Below, one piece after another: positions 21,622-31,249 of a DNA stretch of 64,000 nucleotides. A program made the position numbers and the translations under genes. Source of the stretch: Sphagnum compactum (lineage: Eukaryota; Bryophyta; Sphagnopsida; Sphagnales); assembly GCA_965153455.1 (NCBI GenBank), contig OZ234498.1, positions 4,092,001-4,156,000 on the forward strand. Direction: 5' to 3'. The notes beneath the pieces were generated by a model. That model was given only the letters and a program-made list of their open reading frames with translations, was not told the origin of the DNA and made no database searches. How positions within the stretch are numbered: position 1 is the first letter of the stretch; every line of letters begins with the position of its first letter.

Positions 21622-22190
21622 GAAGTAAAGCCCTGCGTCATATTTATTTTCCCCAGGCAGGTATCATGGAAAAGAAAGAGAAAAAATATGTTCAGGCATG
21701 CCCTTTTTCAAAACCTTTACACTAAGTAAAACCCTGCATCATATTTAATTTCCTTTTTTCCCCTTGATACCCTGCAGGTGTCATGGAAAGAAGAGAGAAA
21801 TATATGGTCAGGCATTCCCATTTTCAAAACCTTTACACTAAGTAAAACCCTGCCTCAGATTTAATTTCCTTTTTTCCTAATGATACCGTGCAGGTATCAT
21901 GGAAAGAAAAGAGGAAAATATGGTCCAGTATTCCATTTTCAAAACCTTTACAGTCAGTTGGTAAAACCCTGCCTCTTATTTAGTTTCCTTTTTTCCCAAT
22001 GATACCGTGCTGGTATCATGGAAAGAAGAGAGAAAAAAATGCCGGGACATTCCATTTTTTCAAAAACCTTTACAGTACAGAAAACCCTGCCTCATATTTA
22101 ATTTCCTTTTTTCCCCATGATACCGTGTGCAGGAATCATGGAAAGGAAAGAGAGAAATATGGTCAGGCTTTTTTTCAAAACCTCCCCCAG
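21622..22190. repeat. Tandem repeat, about 118 bp, five copies
   Basis: Each unit reads TAAAACCCTGCCTCATATTT, AATTTCCTTTTTTCCCC, TGATACCGTGCAGGTATCAT, GGAAAGAAAAGAGAGAAATA, TGGTCAGGCATTCC and TTTTCAAAACCTTTACA. Starts are at about 21624, 21727, 21842, 21965 and 22080. The GATACCGTGCAGGTATCAT part is itself an imperfect palindrome. No coding potential is supported. Confidence 0.85.
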
Positions 22191-22696
22191 AAGAATAGGA
22201 AAAAATATCATAGTAGGTACATGGGTCAATTCAAAATTGATTAGAAAATGTGTGAGCCTACATTGATTTTTTGGAACTTGTTGGTCACGCTTTTCGGAGA
22301 TGGCTCTGGAGTTCCCCGACATAGTGTTGAATTGTGAACCCCCCCACCCCCCCCCCCCCCCCCAATGAAGCTTCCCCTGAAGCCGTGCGAATGAAGCTTC
22401 CCCTAAATCCGTCCGGCCCTAAATATAGTGAGGGCGTGGCTTTCCCATGTCCGTCATCCGTACGGACGGACATGTAGCCACCGACAGTAGCTAAGTATAC
22501 CGAGGGCGTGGCTTTCCCATGTCCGTCATCCGTCCCGTCATCCAACCGGACGGACGGACATGTAGCCACCGACAGTAGCTAAGTATATCGAGGGCGTGGC
22601 TTTCCCATGTCCGTCATCCGTCCCGTCACCCAACCAAACCGGACGGACATTTCCTCCGTCCGTTCGACCCATCCATCCATCCGTCTCGTCATACAG

Positions 22697-23820
22697 GGAA
22701 GATGTTGAGGAAGCAGAACAAAGGCAGAGAGGCGTTGTGGAAGCAACTACTTCTGAGCTTGAGGAGGTAACATCAAAGTTGTTGGCAACAAAGGAAACTG
22801 AAGAGAGGGCAACAGGGGCCATGACAACTGCAAAGCTTGAAACATTGAAGGCAGAGTTTTCTGCTGTCAAGGAAGCTCAAGAGAAAGCCGGTGAAGCTGT
22901 GGTGGTAGTGAAGAAAGAATTGGAGGAACTCGAAGCGGAGATAGCTGTCACAAAGGAATCTGAGATGAAATTGAAAGGTGCTATTGGGGACTACAAATTG
23001 AAATTGCGAGGATCGAGGATAGACCTTGAGGATGCAACAAAAACTGCAGAAAAGGTACTCAGTTCAATCAATTGAGTTCTGTAATATTTGTCATTGTCTC
23101 TTTGAGGCTGATGTTAATTGTTATGCTGCTGATTTTGTAACAAAACCCAAAGAGGACAAGAGATTAAAAACTGATTTTCAAGTGTTGGAAGGCAAGGTCA
23201 TATGCAATGTAGTTGGAGGAGTCAAATGCAAAAGTGAAGAAGGCAATAGAGCAGGAACAAAGGATGTCTGCATCTCTGGCATCCCTGAAGGCAGAGCTAA
23301 AAAACACCATGACAGAGCTTGCAGCTGTGAAGGAGGAGTATGAGGTGACTGTTGCTGATGTTACTGCAGAGATGGAGTTGGAGCTCTCCAAAGCTAAGTC
23401 TCTCTTAGAAGTTGGCATACAGGCAGAGAGCAAAGCACAGGAGTCCATATCTGGCTTAAATGATGCCTTGCATCAGGTCAGTTGAGAGGCTTTTTCCTTC
23501 TCTAAGGTCTGATGCCAGTGATGGGTAAGAGGCTGTTCACTTTTACATATTCAAACAGGTACAACAGTACCCAGGTCTTCAGGTATAAATAGCCGATCTG
23601 AGAATAGAAGATGGGGTGGGGGGGGTGTGTGATGACAGGTGACAATGGAAGCAGATGAGGAGAAGGCAGTGACATTGAAGGGAAGAAAAGAAGCAGCCGC
23701 AACGAAACATGAATTGGAGGAAGTCTACGCACACACAGCTATGTTACAAAGTCAACTGAGACAAAGGAGCTCTCATGGGAGTGGAGGCAATTAAAGCATC
23801 TTACGCTCAGGTAATCTCAC
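22697..23820 (+). pseudogene. WEB-like coiled-coil gene fragment, left arm of the inverted repeat
   Basis: Three exon-like blocks are open and bounded by splice-like sites. 22697-23054 starts after ATACAG and ends AAAAG|GTACTC; its peptide includes EEVTSKLLATKETEERATGA, KAEFSAVKEAQEKAGEA and KKELEELEAEIAVTKESEMK. 23213-23476 follows GTAG and ends before GTCAGT; its peptide includes EESNAKVKKAIEQEQRMSAS and AAVKEEYEVTVADVTAEMEL. 23637 onward encodes EADEEKAVTLKGRKEAAATK. Heptad-rich Glu/Lys/Ala sequence is typical of plant WEB/PMI2-type (DUF827) coiled coils, but that assignment is tentative. Start, 5' and 3' parts are missing; the first exon's acceptor lies directly against the element's CGTC-rich DNA. 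It is most likely a captured fragment rather than a working gene. Confidence 0.5.
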
Positions 23821-23842
23821 AGGTAAACTTCTGTTCTGCACA

Positions 23843-24355
23843 TAGTAAAGGAACAATAAACACACAGCTATGTTACAAAGTCAACTGAGACAAAGCAGTA
23901 CTCATACATACACTGATCTTTGAAATTGAAACTGGATCCAAGAAACCTTTGATGGTGCTCCACAACATTCTAAAGCTTGGACCTGCATTAATGGTGAACA
24001 TCTTATGCCATGTTTGCATCATCAAAACCACACACCTGCTAATCAGTTTCAAGCATGCACACAGCTTTGGGTCAGGAAGATGTGCCAATCTCTGACTTGT
24101 GCATGCGTCCAAATACAATTGTGACATAGCACACAACCATCAAATATCACCCCAGGTCCTCGATGATTATATCAATTGAATAATAACATCAGCAACAGCA
24201 GGGCGGCGGGACCCCAACCCCCTTCTCCCCACTTTGCTTCACTTCAGAAGGCAACGCGAACAAATCGAACGCAGACCAAACTCGAAAAAACAGAAAAGCT
24301 CATAATCAGTGTCAGCTTTTGACTCCCTGTTGCTGAAGAAAAAGGATAACAGTAG
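23843..24355. other. Spacer of the inverted repeat, with a nested element end and a direct repeat
   Basis: It opens with CATAGTAAAGGAACAATAA, the same terminal word seen (in reverse) at 26022-26036 and 27808-27823. It then repeats, in direct orientation, 36 bp of the left arm (23860-23895 against 23730-23766, the ACACACAGCTATGTTACAAA block). The remainder has no recognisable gene. Confidence 0.55.
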
Positions 24356-24369
24356 TGTGCAGAACAGAA

Positions 24370-25507
24370 GTTTACCTGTGAGATTACCTGAGCTTCAGAT
24401 GCTTTAACTGCCTCCACTTCCATGAGAGCTGCTTTGTCTCAGTTGACTTTGTAACATAGCTGTGTGTGCCTGGACTTCCTCCAATTCATGTTTCGTTGCG
24501 GCTACTTCTTTTCTTCCCTTCAATGCCACTGCCTTCTCCTCATCTGCTTCCATTGTCACCTGTCATCACACACCCCCCCACCCCATCTTCTATTCTCAGA
24601 TCGGCTATTTATACCTGAAGACCTGGGTACTGTTGTACCTGTTTGAATATGTAAAAGTGAACAGCCTCTTACCCATCACTGGCATCAGACCTTAGAGAAG
24701 GAAAAAGCCTCTCAATTGACCTGATGCAAGGCATCACTTAAGCCAGAAATGGACTCCTTTGCTTTGCTCTCTGCCTGTATGCCAACTTCTAAGAGAGACT
24801 TAGCTTTGGAGAGCTCCAACTCCATCTCTGCAGTAACATCAGCAACAGTCACCTCATACTCCTCCTTCACAGCTGCAAGCTCTGTCATGGTGTTTTTTAG
24901 CTCTGCCTTCAGGGATGCCAGAGATGCAGACATCCTTTTTGTTCCTGCTCTATTGCCTTCTTCACTTTTGCATTTGACTCCTCCAACTACATTGCATATG
25001 ACCTTGCTTTCCAACACTTGAAAATCAGTTTTTAATCTCTTGTCCTCTTTGGGTTTTGTTACAAAATCAGCAGCATAACAATTAACATCAGCCTCAAAGA
25101 GACAATGACAAATATTACAGAACTCAATTGATTGAACTGAGTACCTTTTCTGCAGTTTTTGTTGCATCCTCAAGGTCTATCCTCGATCCTCGCAATTTCA
25201 ATTTGTAGTCCCCAACAACACCTTTCAATTTCATCTCAGATTCCTTTGTGACAGCTATCTCCGCTTCGAGTTCCTCCAATTCTTTTTTCACTGCAACCAC
25301 AGCTTCACCAGCTTTCTCTTGAGCTTCCTTGACAGCAGAAAACTCTGCCTTCAATGTTTCAAGCTCTGCAGTTGTCATGGCCCCTGTTGCCCTCTCTTCA
25401 GTTTCCTTTGTTGCCAACAGCTTTGATGTTACCTCCTCAAGCTCAGAAGTAGTTGCTTCCACAACGCCTCTCTGCCTTTGTTCTGCTTCCTCAACATCTT
25501 CCCTGTA
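24370..25507 (-). pseudogene. WEB-like coiled-coil gene fragment, right arm of the inverted repeat
   Basis: This is the mirror copy of the left-arm fragment. The first exon-like block ends at the donor near 25150. The second spans about 24727-24990 but carries two extra A (GAACAAAAAGGATG against GAACAAAGGATG in the left arm), which shifts the frame between the AIEQEQ and RMSASL parts. The third block (about 24480-24565) reads EADEEKAVALKGRKEVAATK and continues past the point where the left copy diverges, into [18 protein letters not shown] and, in another frame, MEVEAVKASEAQ before GTAATC. Small differences between arms show that both have been drifting. Confidence 0.5.
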
Positions 25508-25562
25508 TGACGGGACGAATGGATGGATGGGTCGAACGGATGGAGGAAATGTCCGTCCGGTC

Positions 25563-26002
25563 CGGTTGGGTGACGGGACGGATGACGGACATGGGAAAGC
25601 CACGCCCTCGGTATACTTAGCTACTGTCGGTGGCTACATGTCCGTCCGTCCGGTTGGATGACGGGACGGATGACGGACATGGGAAAGCCACGCCCTCGGT
25701 ATACTTAGCTACTGTCGGTGGCTACATGTCCGTCCGTCCGGTTGGATGACGGGACGGATGACGGACATGGGAAAGCCACGCCCTCGGTATACTTAGCTAC
25801 TGTCGGTGGCTACATGTCCGTCCATCCGATTGGATGACGGGACGGATGACGGACATGGGAAAGCCACGCCTTCGGTATACTTAGCTACTGTCGGTGGCTA
25901 CATGTCCGTCCGTCCGGTTGGATGACAGGACGGATGACGGACATGGCAAAGCCACACCCTCGCTATATTTAGGGTCGGCCGGATTTAGGGGAAGCTTCAT
26001 TC
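25563..26002. repeat. 88-bp CGTCC-rich tandem units, five copies
   Basis: Units start CGGTTGGATGACGGGACGGA and include TGACGGACATGGGAAAGCCA, CGCCCTCGGTATACTTAGCT and ACTGTCGGTGGCTACATGTC. Starts are 25563, 25651, 25739, 25827 and 25915, exactly 88 bp apart. The reverse-orientation counterpart at about 22430-22645 has roughly two and a half units, one with a 5-bp insertion. Multiple CG-containing GACGGA words make the tract locally GC-rich. Confidence 0.9.
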
Positions 26003-26042
26003 GCACGGCTTCAGGGGAGGCTTCATTGTTCCTTTACTATAG

Positions 26043-27823
26043 ACTAGTTTGAGTCGCGTGCATAATGCACAGGTGTGTGTATTTGACGGTACATATTACA
26101 AAATGATGCTCAATGATACTGGTGTCGTAGTTACTTTGTTTATTTTAAATAAAAAATCTAGTATGAATCCATTTTTTCTTCTGCATTTGACGATACAGCA
26201 GCCTAACGGAAACCTTTGACAGGTTTTCATAAAGATACTGGGGCCACTCCACCTACCACAGAAACTTGCATCAGCATAAGTCAATCTTGAAGTTTACAAA
26301 CATCAGCTTAGTAGGGTTTCCAGAAATTACATGAATAAAATGAAGATTTTTGCCCTCAACCCCCTAATAGCTTGGAAGCATTCCAGGAGGCTCATGTCCT
26401 TGGCCATAATGAATAGCTTGGACTTATTTCCAGGTTTACAATGATTGGAGAGGAAACTGATAATTTGTGATCTCTGTAGAAAAAAGCTGCATGCAAAGGA
26501 ATGCAAGGACAAATGATAAAAGTTCAGGGGGAGAATTCCTATCCAATACATTAAGGCGAAGGAGCAGAGGAGCACAACCAAGAATATTTAGCTATTGGTT
26601 TACAGTAATTGCTCCAAAATTTCTATTACCCCACTATTCATCTTCCACCTTGACAAAGATTGCTCTGCAGAAATATGAGCTTTTGCTGCAAGCTCAAGGA
26701 TGACATATGTAGAGTGAAGCTTTCCAATGTGGTTAAGGAAGAATAATATGAAATCACCTGCAATTATACCCATATGACAACAGAGGTGAACTGACTGTAG
26801 AAGCAAAATCCTGCAAAAACAAAAAAACCACCCTGAACCTGTATGAATATAAGAACATAACTCAAAAATCGATGTAGAAATTTCCAACATATTCATATGC
26901 AGAAACCCCCCAACATATGTTGAACCTGGAAAGCTCACAACAACTGGCAGCTATGAACAATACGGAGCACCACGTCAAGTCGAATATGATCATCAGCGCT
27001 GGTGCTGCATCCAAACACAACGATCAGGTAAGTATTTGAATGAGAGTTTTCACTACCACAGAATATTGTATAAAGTCTAACTGCTACGGGTCATGATGTA
27101 CGTGCGATCAACTACCGATGGTGCAAGATGAAGCAGTGCAGAAGAGCTTATACCCACAACATCGTTAAGCTGCTGTTGCTGCTGCTGCTGTTGTTGCTGG
27201 ATTGCCACATGATGTGAATCTGCACCAGATCAGGAGATTGTCGACATTGAAAGCTCATGCGGCAACAAGTAGCTCTGGTGATGAGGAGGAGGAGATTCTG
27301 ATGGAGATAATTCTCTACAACTTTGACCATGCAGACTATGTGGATCCTGTACCCGCTGAAGCAGAGCCGCATCGTCTTGGAAAATAATGAGTTGCGAAAG
27401 CCATGTGCAAGTTCCTCTTAATATAGCTTGTACAAAGTGTAAGTGCAGGGTTGCATCATCAAGTGCACCATCCCACCACACTTGTACACATTGCTACTAG
27501 CCCTATCAGACGTGTGCCACAGATGCAGCAGACGACAACCTCTCGCGACCTTTTCAATCTATGTTTTTGTGTGTGTGTGTGTGCGTGCATGCACATCTAT
27601 CTGTTTTCTTTGAAAATCTAAATAACCGGAATTGCCATCCTTACTGTCTCGCTCATCGTCTTTCTTGATCATCTGCTCTCTTGCGTGCACGCTTGCACTT
27701 GTGTCTGTTCTCTTTGTGAATAGAATAGTAAGAAAGCCGTCTGGCTACTGTCCGTCCGGATTAAGGGGAAACTTCATTCGTCCGGCTTCAGGGGAAGCTT
27801 CATTGTTCCTTTACTATATGTAA
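26043..27823 (-). mobile_element. Helitron-like element, second copy
   Basis: On the minus strand the left end carries the hairpin CCTGTGCATTATGCACG and, after CGACTCAA, the terminal ACTAGT also seen at 18631. At the other end (27738-27823) lie GTCCGTCCGGATTAAGGGGA, GTCCGGCTTCAGGGGAAGCT and CATTGTTCCTTTACTATA. The interior, about 1.7 kb, has minus-strand open segments (for example 26600-26938 and 27230-27481, with a CAG-type glutamine run near 27175-27196) that may be captured exons but that I cannot identify. No Rep/helicase motif is seen. Confidence 0.45.
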
Positions 27824-27829
27824 TAATAA

Positions 27830-28124
27830 TGTTGTCATATGCAACTATATTTTAATTACATGTGACACATGTAATTGTATAAGACAAGTTGTAAAAAAAT
27901 ACTTTTTTTATTAGTGATTCAAGTTTTAAAAGCATCTCAAAATAAAGGTGAAATTAGAGAAGTGCAGTCAAATGAACATGAACAACTTACAAAAGATTTA
28001 GGGTTTAAAAATTCAGGAACCTCTTGGAACAAGATATGAAAAGGTAACTTATGAATCATGGTTTGGTTTCCATAAAAGCAGTACCCAAACCCTAAGGGGT
28101 CGCCTTGGATGAACCTCTTTGGCC
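27830..28124. other. AT-rich spacer
   Basis: No gene or structured repeat is recognised between the Helitron-like element and the MITE-like element. Confidence 0.4.
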
Positions 28125-28440
28125 CACTTTAGACGAGGGTCCAGGGTCCAATTTCCTAGGAACCAATTTGGAGTCAAATTGAATCCTTGAATTGGACTCT
28201 ACCTTGGTCCCTAGCCTGATTCTTGGTTCTCCAAATCGGGAGCTCTCCTTTTAGCACTATTTTTTGATCTGAACCAATTTATTTTCCCTCCAAAACACGT
28301 GCCATGTAAGGTTTAGCCTCAAATGGCCACTTTTTGGTCTTGGACCCTCGTCTAAAGGCTTTGGGACAAATTTAAAGCTTTCAACCAATAAGATTGCTTG
28401 AATTCATTGGTCCCTTGGACCTTGGACCCTCGTCTAAAGT
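28125..28440. mobile_element. MITE-like element with terminal inverted repeats
   Basis: ACTTTAGACGAGGGTCCAGG near 28126-28145 is the reverse complement, with one difference, of the text at about 28420-28439 (CCTTGGACCCTCGTCTAAAG). A third partial copy of the same box lies internally at about 28340-28358. The element is about 315 bp, has no coding capacity and is rich in TTGGTCC/GGACCAA words. A target-site duplication is not clear. Confidence 0.6.
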
Positions 28441-28689
28441 CACCCTTAAATGTCTCCCATGGGTTTCTACAGAATAGATCATAGATGGGTAACGAACGTG
28501 TTTGTAGAATTCTTAACCAATTTTAGACCCAATAAATAAATTGTGGATATCATGCCCACATACACATGGTGATGATTAGCCATTTTCCCAAAAATTGTTG
28601 GTCAATAGTGATTATTAATGTGAGTGTTGTTGTGAATTAATTATTAAAGTTCTCTTTTCTTTTTTTTCGGGAACTTCAATTCCTACTTT

Positions 28690-28820
28690 AACTGTTACTA
28701 GTTTGGGTCCCAGTTATTTCGTTTTGTAAACTTTCATTCCCAGTTATGCATTTGATGCCCCTATTATCTCGAAACTGGCTGCTCTCGCCCCTATTCGCCC
28801 GACTTTATAGATAAACTTTA
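28690..28820. repeat. Dispersed repeat family B, copy 2
   Basis: ACTAGTTTGGGTCCCAGTTA, CATTTGATGCCCCTATTAT, CGAAACTGGCTGCTCTCGCC and a TTTATTGTGTT end align with 17155-17290. The GGGAACTTCAATTCCTACTT block precedes it here, whereas its relative follows the copy at 17 kb. Confidence 0.6.
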
Positions 28821-28837
28821 TTGTGTTGGAAAAATAT

Positions 28838-29105
28838 GGTTTGTAAGGTGAAGCCTTAGGGCAGGGGCATTCTAAAGGGGTCTAAGATGAGACCATAGCC
28901 AAGTCAGGCCTTGCATTTTGGGAGTCCCTCACCTGTGAAGCAGGAGGTGAAGATTATCCTGAAGCTAGACAGACAGACATAGATTGCAAGGTGTAGGGGT
29001 GGTGAGTTCTTAACACTTAACTAGTTTATGAGTGAGAGGGGGCTTCAATCTATAAGTCGGTATAATGTACTTCTCACTCTTAAGGAGTAGGAATTGACAT
29101 TATAT
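28838..29105. repeat. Dispersed repeat family A, copy 2
   Basis: It aligns with 6478-6775 in the same orientation and order. It starts directly after the family B copy, so two elements sit side by side. No open reading frame or terminal repeat is visible. Confidence 0.6.
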
Positions 29106-31165
29106 TAATAGGTGAAATTTTGTCCAAAAATTACGACGAATACGAAATTCAAGATTCAAAAATGAAATGCTTTTGGAGGCTTTCAATCCTCAAAATGTGA
29201 AAAAGGAAAAAAAAAGTTTAAATTGTAGTTCATATCTTGTTTTATAGCCAGATTTGGTTTTAAATCTTTTACAGAATGATTGTTGGCTTCGCTACATCTT
29301 CCTATGGATGGTGGCCACTTTGGCTGCGTGTAAATATTCCTAGAAAATACTGGTAGCAATAATAATATCACCTCTTTTCTAGAAAAAAGTCACTGGGTAG
29401 AATAATATCTCCTCTTTTTCTAAAAAAAAGTCATCACGGTGCCCCCAGTGCTTGTTTTCAATTTGTAATGTAGCAAAGGTGCCCGTCTTGCCAAACATCC
29501 AGAAGAGGATTACAGCAAAATATGGCTGCGAACAAAAAAAGAAAGTTTTAAGAAAAAAACACATCTTTCTCTATAATTTGTTACTGTACTGGAACTTAGT
29601 ATAAGATTCTGGCTACTTTCATATACAAGAAAACCTTATAAACACTCTTTTTTTTTTTCCCCCGGTCATTTCATTAAAAATCGCCATTATGGAAAATTTT
29701 CGCCTAAAAAAAACACCCTTAGAAGGAGCCTGATTTGATATCTGAAGAAAAGCTGGAGGTAATCCCCAGGAAAAATGCGCATAAATGATTGCATATCACG
29801 GTGAAAGACTGGCCAAGAAAGTGTTGAAAAGCTCATTTAGAAAACAACATGGGAGAGAAGTATTGGATTGCACCAAGTTCCAAATACGGCCATAATGTGA
29901 TGATGAATGGATTGCACCAAGTTTCGAATATTGCCATAATGTGATGATGAAACCGTGCCACCCATAAATTAACCCAAGAACCTGAAAAAGGGCAAAAAAA
30001 AAGGAACAAAATGGAAGGACCCACGTCCAAGAAGAAGGGCAAATGAACCAGCTAAGACGGTGAACCAAAATGACTTACGTATCTGAGAACAATATACAGT
30101 TAATTCCATAGAGAATGCCCATAGTGGCTTGCTTGGAGTTTTATGGGGGGTTTACTTCCCCTTTCTTTAGTTGATATGCTTCAAGCCACCACTTGTGGAG
30201 GTTTTGGTACTTAGTGATCCCCTACCTCCTTGTGGCCCACCTCTTTTGGGCCGTTTGCTTCCTGCCCTAGCGTTTCAATACCTCCCATCCCATCGAGCTG
30301 GCTCTGTCGGTCCGAGGCCTTGTCTTCTTTGCACATGTTTTTCAGCCCTGCATGCTTTGCTCCTTGTTTCTTTTTCAACCCATTTCCTTCCTTCTTGTGG
30401 CCCACCCCTTTTGGACTGTTTTTGCTTGCCTGGACTTTAAATACCTCCCATCAAGCTCTCTCTCTCTCTCACACCTGTTTTCCTTGTCTTCTTGCGCATG
30501 TTTTTGGGCCATGCAGCATGCTTCTACTACATGTTCTTTTTATTCTGCCAAAGAACTTAGCAATGTTCTTTTTCATTGAAACAAACTACATAATGTTTTG
30601 GTTCATTGAAGCAAACTACGTCATGTTTTGGTTCCATCATAGGATTCCAACATGAACCTTGCCGCTACAGAACATGCTACACACCACTGGCATAGATTCA
30701 GGCACTGAGGAGCGCGTTTCATGTTTTAATTTTTTCTATTCTTATTTTGTCTATCTTCATTTTTTTCCCTATTTTTATGCGTTTATTTATTTATTTATTT
30801 AGTTTCTATTTTCTTTTCCCAAAAAAATTCTAGTTTTTTTAATATGTTTTATAATAAAAATAATTTTTTAAAAAAACTTTTTTATTTTTGATTGATTAGA
30901 TGCAGGTTTGAAGTTTGGAAAAAGAAGACAAACCTCATTTTTTTTTTTCAAGTATGGTTTTTTTCTCTCTTTCTTTTGCTCTCTGTTTTGTTTCTTATTT
31001 TTTGTCATCTATTTTTTAATTTTCTTTTAAGAGATTATTTTACTGTATTTTCCTTTTTTTGTTTCATGTTTAAGTGTTTACAAAAAGTTTCTAATTGTTA
31101 AAGTGTTTTTCTGTTTTTATTTTTTTTCTAGTTTTTTCCCCTGTTTTAAATATATATTTGTTCTG
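29106..31165. other. AT-rich decayed region with two local duplications
   Basis: A 48-bp direct duplication lies at about 29863-29955 (GGATTGCACCAAGTTCCAAA / GGATTGCACCAAGTTTCGAA, each followed by a GCCATAATGTGATGATGAA word). A looser duplication of about 170 bp covers 30225-30395 and 30396-30535 (TTGTGGCCCACC, CTTTTGG, AATACCTCCCATC, CCTTGTCTTCTT and GCATGTTTTT recur in order). 30700-31165 is T-rich low-complexity DNA. No gene is supported. Confidence 0.55.
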
Positions 31166-31167
31166 TT

Positions 31168-31243
31168 TGGATGGATGACGGGACGGATGACGGACGGATG
31201 GATGGAAAGCTTCATTTCATCCCGACGTCCTTTACTATATGTA
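31168..31243. mobile_element. Fragment of the CGTCC/TTCATT element family
   Basis: GGATGGATGACGGGACGGAT, GACGGACGGATGGATGGAAA and GCTTCATTTCATCCCGACGT end in CCTTTACTATA, followed by TGTAAT as at 27823. Only this terminal part is recognisable; the left part may have been lost in the T-rich tract. Confidence 0.55.
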
Positions 31244-31249
31244 ATTGGT

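Larger units (their letters stand above)
22363..26028. mobile_element. 3.67-kb inverted repeat element carrying coiled-coil gene exons in both arms
   Basis: The left arm (22363-23842) and right arm (24356-26028) are reverse complements at high identity. They share the outer AATGAAGCTTCCCCTGAAGC, an array of 88-bp CGTCC-rich units, three exon-like blocks of a coiled-coil gene and the inner CTTCTGTTCTGCACA. The spacer is 513 bp. The right arm is longer mainly because it has five 88-bp units against about two and a half on the left. A C run (about 22337-22363) abuts the left end; on the right, GTTCCTTTACTATA follows. It resembles a foldback or transduplication element. If read through, its RNA would fold into a long double strand. 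Confidence 0.8.

Noticed and set aside
22538-22870. 110-residue frames antisense to the WEB-like exon (also at 25329-25661)
   Set aside because: Shadow of the coiled-coil frame plus the CGTCC repeats.
24462-24695. Frame shared with 23502-23732 ending LYLFEYVKVNSLLPITGIRP
   Set aside because: Intron sequence of the captured gene present in both arms; no support as coding.
30171-30655. Overlapping plus-strand frames of 89-141 residues
   Set aside because: Created by the local duplication and CT-rich text; no domain.
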